Positions 58,001 to 64,000 of a stretch of 64,000 nt of DNA are shown here, one piece after another. Made by a program: the position numbers and the translations under genes. The stretch comes from Andalucia godoyi. Its lineage: Eukaryota > Discoba > Jakobea > Jakobida > Andaluciidae. The stretch covers positions 269,351 to 333,350 of the forward strand of contig VRVR01000014.1 in the NCBI GenBank assembly GCA_009859145.1, in the 5' to 3' direction. A model generated the notes under the pieces. That model saw nothing but the letters and a program-made list of their open reading frames with translations, was not told where the DNA came from and did no database searches. Numbering within the stretch: the stretch's first letter is position 1; the number at the start of each line of letters is the position of its first letter.

Positions 58001-58778
58001 GAAACGAAATGATCTGGATGGTCTTCCCCAAGCCCATTTCATCGCCTACAATGCCTCCGACGTTCTGCGAATGCAGCCCCCAGAGCCACTCAACGCCCTC
58101 CTTTTGGTAGTCCAGCAAGTTTGCCCAAATCTCCGCAGGTATGTACAGTCCACCGTCGAGGACAACGTCTTTCTGCGACACGCGCCCCTCGACGTCAGCG
58201 CCCAGGCCGCCCATCAGCTCCTTTGAATCCGGTCTGAGAATCGGCATGCTGTACCCTTCATCCAGGTTTTCGACCTGTTCTAATGAAAAAATGGATGCCT
58301 CCGCACTCTGCGACTCCCTTCGCAAATCTTCCATCCGCTGCCTTCTCTTCAGATAGTCCGCGTCTCGATTGTCATTTCTCAATTCCGCTTCCAATTCTTC
58401 GCGATATCTCTTCCGTTTCACACTCGCCATACTTCCAGGTCTCAACAGGCTCGCAGTGGACGACGCAGACGAAGATGCTGGGGCAGCACTGCCTGAAAAA
58501 AGCCACTCAGCATCATCCTGCACAGCCTTCTTCTCGCCAGATTTCAGCTTCAGAATATCCCTTTTGATCAGCTTCTGCTTTTCAAGAAGAGGAATCAGTC
58601 TGTCCTCCAACTTCTGGATTTCAGACGCAGACGCAGAAGTCGTCATTTTATTCCGAATCAGCATTATCTCGCTGTTTTTCTGCTTCAGCTCATGCTGCAA
58701 AACTCTTGTTTCCTTCTCTGCAATGATCTGAGCCTCGAGATCTTCTGCCTCCACCGTTCTATATTCATCTGGATTCAT
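55095..58778 (-). CDS. ERCC6: CSB/ERCC6 (Rad26) SNF2-family ATPase
   Basis: 1227 residues from ATG at 58778. CSB/Rad26 recognises stalled RNA polymerase II in transcription-coupled repair. N-terminal coiled coil (about 20-90). ATPase lobe 1: LLDYQKEGVEWLWGLHSQ, GDEMGLGKTIQIISFLA (about 243), VLDEGHKIRNP (about 344; DEGH is the CSB-specific form), LTGTPIQNRLSELWSLFDFV. Lobe 2: KVLLFSQTRQMLDIL (about 755), TRAGGLGLNLTGADRVVIFD, ARERCWRLGQKKPVEVVRF (about 840). A Ser/Asp-rich insert of about 200 residues separates the lobes. The C-terminal SSADVLAVFKSRVKKGDEQL and following FKEMLRQVA...WYLKLEF match the ERCC6 winged-helix end, which makes this CSB rather than another SNF2. Confidence 0.95.
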   Translation of the reverse strand: MNPDEYRTVEAEDLEAQIIAEKETRVLQHELKQKNSEIMLIRNKMTTSASASEIQKLEDRLIPLLEKQKLIKRDILKLKSGEKKAVQDDAEWLFSGSAAPASSSASSTASLLRPGSMASVKRKRYREELEAELRNDNRDADYLKRRQRMEDLRRESQSAEASIFSLEQVENLDEGYSMPILRPDSKELMGGLGADVEGRVSQKDVVLDGGLYIPAEIWANLLDYQKEGVEWLWGLHSQNVGGIVGDEMGLGKTIQIISFLASLHYSNMFGPSLIVCPSSVMRQWVRELHKWWPPFRVFLFPMSETKRARAALVRKVLSDGHILVLSYETLRSHREVITQGQWEYIVLDEGHKIRNPETEVAMACKAVNTPHRLILTGTPIQNRLSELWSLFDFVFPGKLGTLQTFLDEFAKPIQSGGYSSASSLTVQAAYKCSVILRDLIRPYIMRRLKKSVATQLPKKTEQIVYCYLTPMQVKMYRRVLASEDVQAVLERGTMPFRPIITLRKICNHPLLFEEQEMRKSGIDLSQTMSSYDAAATAATSASSTLKYKMSASRAVSTKSQRKLHRNTLDSDDPAEKETRASRRDPSIEGAVPTADTNCANNGIETTGGRAASRMGSDNMRTSNHDTPDGNEHIAQTRQNIGRKSSSSTISSSVSASRKKPEGLDLESDDSDSDSDPSLLDDHVHDLADEEEHMHTASGSGGIFMHQSSVFAGQELLICRPGTEAYRRLVETSGKLKLLLQMLRKWFEGGHKVLLFSQTRQMLDILHHVALCEGYNCVRLDGSTAIPQRMNVVDAFNRNEDIFLFLLTTRAGGLGLNLTGADRVVIFDPDWNPATDAQARERCWRLGQKKPVEVVRFMTAGTIEEKIHHRQVFKKYLTDRVLKDPALRSSFRREDLHELFTLKEEYYGPDGKALPVKQPGATCASHESASASAFASGAASEKSYVGNDMLDAVSKSDHDLLDGQYRIEQYKAGDERRQDMEGTEERLIEQERNDSTSDTSMLRSIFDDPTEKHQLGNAKDLLGIEAELIAKRAARQLVLSQKKMAGASLSSAKTPPRRFGGTASTMVGRGMPSSGGAMLGNKQGSGSTTLVAASARIIQNAQDRHKQSIEFEMNRTASYVLSDAQSTIRYEKTTSAEKHMSADSLSVEKIAADPDRGTLLADLCAFFRKQPGKRASSADVLAVFKSRVKKGDEQLFKEMLRQVASLEDKHWYLKLEFYEDPDKNIQEL

Positions 58779-59082
58779 GCTCTCCCGTCTCCAGAGTCCA
58801 GAAGACCTCAGACCACCGCACAATGCACTCTCCTAGAAAAACAACAACAAAATAAACAACAAATAAAATCAAATAAATATAATAACAATAATAACAATAA
58901 TAACAATAATAATAACCAACTATATATTTTTTAAAATTTCGTATTCTGGAAAATCGCAGACTTCACGGAAACACAAGAACGAGTCGAGTATGAGGATGAG
59001 TGTGAGCCAAGTTGTTTGCATTTTACGGAGAGACACGACATACATGCGAAATTACGGACGGCCGTGGTTGAACGTTGAGCGT
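58779..59082. other. promoter of ERCC6-like gene
   Basis: AAT/AAC-rich repeat at 58850-58920; no gene. Confidence 0.5.
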
Positions 59083-62000
59083 TCAGCGTCTCTTTTCGAC
59101 AAACATCTTGGAGTATCCACCAAGTTGTTTCTTTGGCTGCAACGGGGCGACGTCCGGTTTCGGAGGCTGCGCATACCTGAGTGGTTCTGGTGAGCCATCC
59201 GGTTGTTCCTTGTCCGCTGGTGGCGGTGCTTGTGCTTCCCATTTCTTGCGCAAGGCTTTGGGCGGTGGCCGGGACGACGGCACGGGATGCTCGGGAGACC
59301 CTTGCGCAGCGGGTTTCTGTGGAGGTGGCAACGGCTTCAGGTTCTTTGGAATGCCTGCCTTGGAGTGTTTGGAAGCCAGCCGGTTCGATGGCGGCCGTTC
59401 AGCAAAGCGTGCGAGGCAGCCGGAACTCATGATTTCGAGTGCTTCAACTGCGGTGAGGAACCAGGGGACTCGGAAAGAGGTCATCTGGGGCCTGCGGACA
59501 GGAGAAACACTGGGCACTGGCCCCTGAATGGCACATTCTGTAATGCCAGGTCCGTAGGCCTGCTGACACCATCGGTTCACAAAACTGATATACTGTGCAT
59601 TCAAGATATCCGCAGAGGTTGCGCACACGTTTGCGAGATCTTGCGCATCCGCGAGGTAGGCCTCTAGGTTCTCCGCAGGATCCGCTGCTGACTGTCTTGA
59701 GGAGTACATTTCCCGAGGAGAAAGGCTTTTCCCAAAGAGCATGCTCAGCCGCACGGCACCCTTTTGATCGAACCTTCGGCGTGCCAGCGCACCTTCTCGC
59801 TCTGTCAAGTCACCTGCTGTCGACGAGCGATGCGACAACTGTGGATTGGTCAGCTCATCCACCGACAGATGATTCAATCGGAAATCGCCAGTGACTGCAT
59901 CTTGGACGTAAAGAGGAAGGAACTGCAGAGCATTCTGAGAAATAAACTGAAGGACCTTCACGAGACGAGAAACAACCCGGTCAGTCATGGCAGGGTCACC
60001 AACGGACAGGGATAGCCAACACGCAGAAAATGACAAGTCGACATCGTCCACGTGCGTCAGGAAAGAATCCGAAGGCCTGGCATTCATACTTGCAGCGTCG
60101 CTTCGTCGATGCAGCGTAAAACTTCGAAGAGAACCGTACACTTCAAATGCGGACCGCAGAAGTGATGAAGAAAGCGTGCGGGAACTGCAGGAACGAACAA
60201 CCGCGATTCGTATTCCAAACAAGTCTCTAACAAGAGCAGAAACGAACTGCGGATGCAGAAGCCGCTTGGATGGCTCGTGGACCATCAAAAACGAAATAGA
60301 CGGCACATTCGTTAAGCAAACTTGCGCAGCAGTCGCTTCGTGACCAAAGTCCTGGATGCGAACAGAGCGAGGGTCGTAGTACGAGGCAATTCTGCGAACG
60401 GCTGGCTGGTCCGCGCCCGGTGCGTCTATCAGCAGAAAGGATGCATCTCGTTCGAACAGCGTCTCCAGGATTCGCATGGTATTGACATACGGTCGTAGGC
60501 ACAGGAAATGGAAAGATAGCGACTGCCTCCACTGCATCACAAGCCCTGTTCGAATGATGCCAATCCACTGCGCAGGGTTGCTCATTTCTGCTGCCTCCAT
60601 CATTTGTATGTGCTGCAGATACACGATCGCATCTACCAACTGCGACAACGACGGGACATTTTGATAATCGAGATCGCGTTCCTCTCCTTCGAACCCATTC
60701 GGTCGCGACATCTCCTGTCGTCGCTTCACCTTTTGATGAAGCACGCCCTTGTACGTCGTTGGGTTACTGCGCTTCTTCTCTGGGGATCCGACGCCAGCCG
60801 GGGAATCGGGATTGCGAAGCAGTCGATGTGAAACGACCAGCATGCCAGATGTTGACTGTCCGCCGGGACAGAAGGACAGATCACCAACAATTGCATCGCA
60901 ATTTCCGGCCGGAATCGAAGAATTCATCCACGAAGTCGTCTGCGTAAACGATGAATAGGGCATGGCATGCGTCGCATCCCAAATTGAAAGTGCAGAGTAC
61001 TGGTGCAGCAGAGCAGTGATGCGATCGACGTGTGCACCGCGACCAGAGAGCGGATCAACAGCCCGGAAGCATCCAATGCGAAGGGGACGATCTTGTGTGG
61101 ACTGCAGCAGACGCTCAAGATGCAGCTCATCAATGTAGGAGGAGTCGTAGCCTTGATTCGAATGGTCATCCTGCGAACGATGCGCGCCGCGGGGATTAGC
61201 ATTTTGGAAGGATGATTTGATAATGTCATCGGAGGACCGATGTAAGATGTGAGGCGAATAGGACACAGGAATAATCTCCACAACCGTTTCTTTCCACAGT
61301 GCGTACAACGGATCTTGAGAATCGGATTCCGACGACCCACTCTTCACTAAAAACACCACGGGAACCAGCGATTCTGCAGAAGACGTTCGATTTCCTCCAT
61401 CAGCCGCATTCATGTTTTCATGGACGTCGAAGCGATCTGGTAAGCGTAATGGTGGCAGCTGGCGACCCGTGAAGGCGTTTCCTTCTCTCATTCCAAGCGC
61501 AGAAGACGACGACGTGGAAGACGAACTTCCCAGCCGCACTTGTCTCAAATGCAGCATATCGATCCATCGGGAAAGTGCGTCCATAGAATTCTCCCCGACA
61601 AAGAACACACTATCACTTGCACTTTTTGCCCCAAACGTATCTCGCACAAGCTGCTTGGCGTCCTTTCGAAACGAATCGAGTTGTTTTTCTGTTGCAGGTG
61701 ACAGTTTCGACGACCCGAACAACGGAAGCACGTGTTTTCGAAGAAAATCTTCAATAACAGTAAGCGGTCTTCCAGGCTGAAAGGGATCCAGAAACAAGCA
61801 TCGTCTTCGCAGAACAGTTTCACAGGCCATTCCAGAAAAGATGCTGGTATCTTCTTCGCGATCATCTCCAATCCGCGCAAAATCTGACAAGTGCATTGAG
61901 GACAGCGACTCTTCGCGCCGGCCAATCAACGGCTCTCGTGTTGAATCGGGAGCGGTTTCCGATTTTGTACTTCTGGAGGAATCGGGAGGCGAGACGCGCG

Positions 62001-63726
62001 GGGATCGAGCACTTGAGAGGCTGGCGGGAGGGGGAGCTGGCATTCGGGCCGATGATCGCGCGGTGGTGGAGAAGGGCTCCGCTGGCTGCGAAGGCACCTT
62101 CGGAGATGCGGATACCGAAAGTGGCGGTGGAGCAACAAAGGAGGCAGAAGACTGTACAATCGCCATCCGATCCGAGTAAACCAGGTCTTGCTGATGGGAC
62201 ATCACAGATGCTTGGTCGTAGTCAAGATTGATATTCTGGGACTGGCGGCTGAACCCAAATGGCTGGCCATCCGTGGAAGGTTCTTTGGAAAGCACTTGCT
62301 GAGACTCGGATAGACCCTTGTTCGGTGGAGAAAATTCTTCAAACGGCGAACTGTCCGATTCCGTGTACATAGACGACAAGTGCAAATAGGCAGGCGTGTC
62401 ACCCAGGACCTCTCCGGAGCTGTCCGCCGGAATAGGAACTCGGTGACTCTGGGGAGACTGGGCAGAGGGAGAGGGCCGGTCGGTGGTGATCCACGGCATC
62501 GCCTTCGAATCGGATGATTCCGATAGTGTCTGTTGGGATAGATGTGCAGACGACCAAGGGTCCAGAGGGTCCAGTGGGCTCGATTCTTGGACTTGGGGTG
62601 TTTTCGCTGGGTCTTCCGCATACCCTGCAGACTCCCTTTCTCCGTCTCCATCCGCAGAATCCACGATGTCCACGACAATAAGCGGGATGGCAGCGGGAGC
62701 GGCAGCTGCGTCGCCCCCCAAATCAGCGTTGAATTCTGCTGGTTCCGCGTCCTGAACAGCGAGTTCTGGGGTCTGCTCCGCCGTCACATCAATGTCTGTC
62801 GAATGCTGTTCAATTAGACTCTGTTCCGCTTGTGAAACCTCTTGGTCGACGACACTTGACACCTCGTGCTGCGAATTCCCTGCAGCACCGCCAGCACCGT
62901 CTCTACAAGCATCTTCATCATCCAGAACACTTGTTGGGGGCCGCGGTGCGTCCCCCGATGCGCTATCGATGTGGGTGGAAACTTCATTGTTGATACTGGA
63001 CTCTTCGTCCGCAGCGGCAACACCAGCAGCGGGATTCTCTGCCGTGAAAACACCGCTGTTCTCCACAGATGCATCTGGGGCTGCGGCTTGCATCTGCGAT
63101 TTCGCTCCTTCTTGTGCATGTGCGTCTCCGTCTCCGTCTCCGTGGGCGCCAGCAGCGGAAAGCGGTACTTCAGCAGTTCCCTCACGATCCACAACAGGAC
63201 AGTCATCCGACGCCAAGGCTGCTTGACTTGCATCCTGACTGCTTGCCATGGGTGGCAATTCTGCGGGCTCGACGACTGCCGCAGATTCTGGAGGGCCAGC
63301 GATGTCCCGCTCTCTCTCAGCATAGCCAGCACTGTCCTCGGCATCATCCATCTTGTCCTGCTTCATCACTGCCCCCCCATCCGCAGAAGCAAATGGGTCT
63401 GCAGTCACGGAAGACGCATGATCCTCTGTGGCCTCTTGAGCGTAACTCTGTGCGCCATCAGCCACCGGGAACGATGCATTTGCAGGAGCTTCCATGTCTT
63501 GTTGTAAAGTCGGAGATGGGGCCTGCACACACTCGCCTTCCGGTAATTGTTCAGCACTCGGCGGCCGTGGACTTTCTGATAAACACGCTGGTTCCAAGTC
63601 TTGTTGCTCGGTGCTCAGCTCACTTCGATCACAAGTAAAACGTTCTTCCAAAGGCAAAAAAGACTCAACTGCTGCTGCTACTTGTGGCTGAGATTCTGGT
63701 GGCGGCGGCGGTTCCGGATCCGACAT
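59083..63726 (-). CDS. class-V aminotransferase-fold protein, probable pseudoenzyme
   Basis: 1547 residues. The first about 560 are acidic, Ser/Pro/Ala-rich and disordered. The fold begins near 590 with RRRCLFLDPFQPGRPL, LSPATEKQLDSFRKDAKQLV and VFFVGENSMDALSRWIDML, as in class-V PLP enzymes (cysteine-desulfurase type). Then IGCFRAVDPLSGRGAHVDRI, ALSIWDATHAMPY (the Asp that holds the PLP pyridine is kept), and GDLSFCPGGQSTSGMLV, where active relatives have a Lys (S-x-HKFxGG type). Here there is no Lys in the block, so a PLP Schiff base cannot form in the usual place. A second conserved half follows to about 1390, and a Pro/Lys-rich tail ends GGYSKMFVEKRR. Start ATG at 63726. Function unknown, likely binding or regulatory. 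Confidence 0.75.
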   Translation of the reverse strand: MSDPEPPPPPESQPQVAAAVESFLPLEERFTCDRSELSTEQQDLEPACLSESPRPPSAEQLPEGECVQAPSPTLQQDMEAPANASFPVADGAQSYAQEATEDHASSVTADPFASADGGAVMKQDKMDDAEDSAGYAERERDIAGPPESAAVVEPAELPPMASSQDASQAALASDDCPVVDREGTAEVPLSAAGAHGDGDGDAHAQEGAKSQMQAAAPDASVENSGVFTAENPAAGVAAADEESSINNEVSTHIDSASGDAPRPPTSVLDDEDACRDGAGGAAGNSQHEVSSVVDQEVSQAEQSLIEQHSTDIDVTAEQTPELAVQDAEPAEFNADLGGDAAAAPAAIPLIVVDIVDSADGDGERESAGYAEDPAKTPQVQESSPLDPLDPWSSAHLSQQTLSESSDSKAMPWITTDRPSPSAQSPQSHRVPIPADSSGEVLGDTPAYLHLSSMYTESDSSPFEEFSPPNKGLSESQQVLSKEPSTDGQPFGFSRQSQNINLDYDQASVMSHQQDLVYSDRMAIVQSSASFVAPPPLSVSASPKVPSQPAEPFSTTARSSARMPAPPPASLSSARSPRVSPPDSSRSTKSETAPDSTREPLIGRREESLSSMHLSDFARIGDDREEDTSIFSGMACETVLRRRCLFLDPFQPGRPLTVIEDFLRKHVLPLFGSSKLSPATEKQLDSFRKDAKQLVRDTFGAKSASDSVFFVGENSMDALSRWIDMLHLRQVRLGSSSSTSSSSALGMREGNAFTGRQLPPLRLPDRFDVHENMNAADGGNRTSSAESLVPVVFLVKSGSSESDSQDPLYALWKETVVEIIPVSYSPHILHRSSDDIIKSSFQNANPRGAHRSQDDHSNQGYDSSYIDELHLERLLQSTQDRPLRIGCFRAVDPLSGRGAHVDRITALLHQYSALSIWDATHAMPYSSFTQTTSWMNSSIPAGNCDAIVGDLSFCPGGQSTSGMLVVSHRLLRNPDSPAGVGSPEKKRSNPTTYKGVLHQKVKRRQEMSRPNGFEGEERDLDYQNVPSLSQLVDAIVYLQHIQMMEAAEMSNPAQWIGIIRTGLVMQWRQSLSFHFLCLRPYVNTMRILETLFERDASFLLIDAPGADQPAVRRIASYYDPRSVRIQDFGHEATAAQVCLTNVPSISFLMVHEPSKRLLHPQFVSALVRDLFGIRIAVVRSCSSRTLSSSLLRSAFEVYGSLRSFTLHRRSDAASMNARPSDSFLTHVDDVDLSFSACWLSLSVGDPAMTDRVVSRLVKVLQFISQNALQFLPLYVQDAVTGDFRLNHLSVDELTNPQLSHRSSTAGDLTEREGALARRRFDQKGAVRLSMLFGKSLSPREMYSSRQSAADPAENLEAYLADAQDLANVCATSADILNAQYISFVNRWCQQAYGPGITECAIQGPVPSVSPVRRPQMTSFRVPWFLTAVEALEIMSSGCLARFAERPPSNRLASKHSKAGIPKNLKPLPPPQKPAAQGSPEHPVPSSRPPPKALRKKWEAQAPPPADKEQPDGSPEPLRYAQPPKPDVAPLQPKKQLGGYSKMFVEKRR

Positions 63727-64000
63727 TCGTTAGCATCAGTCCCTTTTTTTTTTTCCCTCTCCTCTTTTTTTTCTTCTCTATGCTCCGTTCTGTTAGGGCC
63801 GTGCTTGTATGTCCCGTTTGTTTGGGTTTCTGACAGCAACGACGCTTTTGTCAAGCAGTCTGAGCAAAAAAACAACGAGAGTGATTTATCGATATCAAAC
63901 GGATCCAATGCTACAGCCGTTTTCTGCTGCCCTGATTTCCCGCTTGAGGCTTGAGGCCCGACACGGCTGCGGCTGCTGTAGAGTCTCTGTGTCTCTGTAC
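63727..64000. other. upstream region of the aminotransferase-fold gene
   Basis: T-rich/CT-rich tract next to the start (63740-63780); no gene seen to the end of the window. Confidence 0.4.

Noticed and set aside
1-64000. tRNA, rRNA, common snRNA genes, CRISPR arrays, bacterial operons or intact transposons
   Set aside because: I read the gaps for tRNA cloverleaf boxes, U6/U2 signatures, repeat-spacer arrays and transposase motifs and found none. Without a covariance search, a divergent RNA gene could be missed.

Overview
This is a gene-dense stretch of nuclear DNA from a eukaryote, most likely a free-living protist. The evidence is short spliceosomal introns (six with strong homology support, 92-175 nt, donors GTAYGY), AT-rich gaps with no bacterial-style operons, and a purely eukaryotic gene set: ERH, GINS Psf2, ribosomal protein S11, folliculin-interacting protein, CSB/ERCC6, ARV1, HGH1, WDR89, a Ras GTPase, a kelch-ROCO protein and the microprotein SMIM30. 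Genes lie on both strands, most lack introns, and convergent neighbours are often under 100 bp apart. I cannot name the lineage from the sequence alone.

Left third (1-24.8 kb): SMIM30-like microprotein, USP12/46 deubiquitinase, an ambiguous ORF locus, FNIP-like protein, an unassigned protein, a PH protein with four internal repeats, HGH1, WDR89, a head-to-head pair of divergent paralogues of unknown family, a Ras GTPase without CAAX box, ERH, peptide deformylase, S11, Psf2, an acidic UIM protein with a spliced upstream ORF, a possible mitochondrial protein, and an unassigned coiled-coil protein.

Middle (25-46 kb): an acidic IQ-motif protein, a roughly 1670-residue multi-EF-hand protein, a small membrane protein, ARV1, LYRM7/MZM1, a bacterial-type enoyl-CoA hydratase, a dispersed structured repeat (copy A), a very large protein with an Arg/Asp repeat tail that appears interrupted by a one-base frameshift, a kelch-Roc-COR protein and a bacterial-type protein L-isoaspartate methyltransferase.

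Right third (46-64 kb): an unassigned protein, an FKBP-TPR immunophilin, HemW/RSAD1, repeat copy B (inverted relative to A), two neighbouring predicted N-myristoylated proteins that share an RVRF PP1-docking motif, CSB/ERCC6 and a 1547-residue protein built on a class-V aminotransferase fold that seems to lack the PLP lysine.

The neighbourhood is functionally mixed: replication and repair (Psf2, CSB), translation (S11, HGH1), mitochondrial function (peptide deformylase, LYRM7, HemW) and signalling (USP, FNIP, Ras, ROCO, EF-hand, candidate PP1 regulators). I see no metabolic cluster. The least explained items are the two-copy inverted structured element (35.2-35.6 kb and 50.2-50.8 kb), the head-to-head paralogue pair at 12.9-15.4 kb, and the two RVRF/myristoylation proteins at 51.8-54.8 kb.
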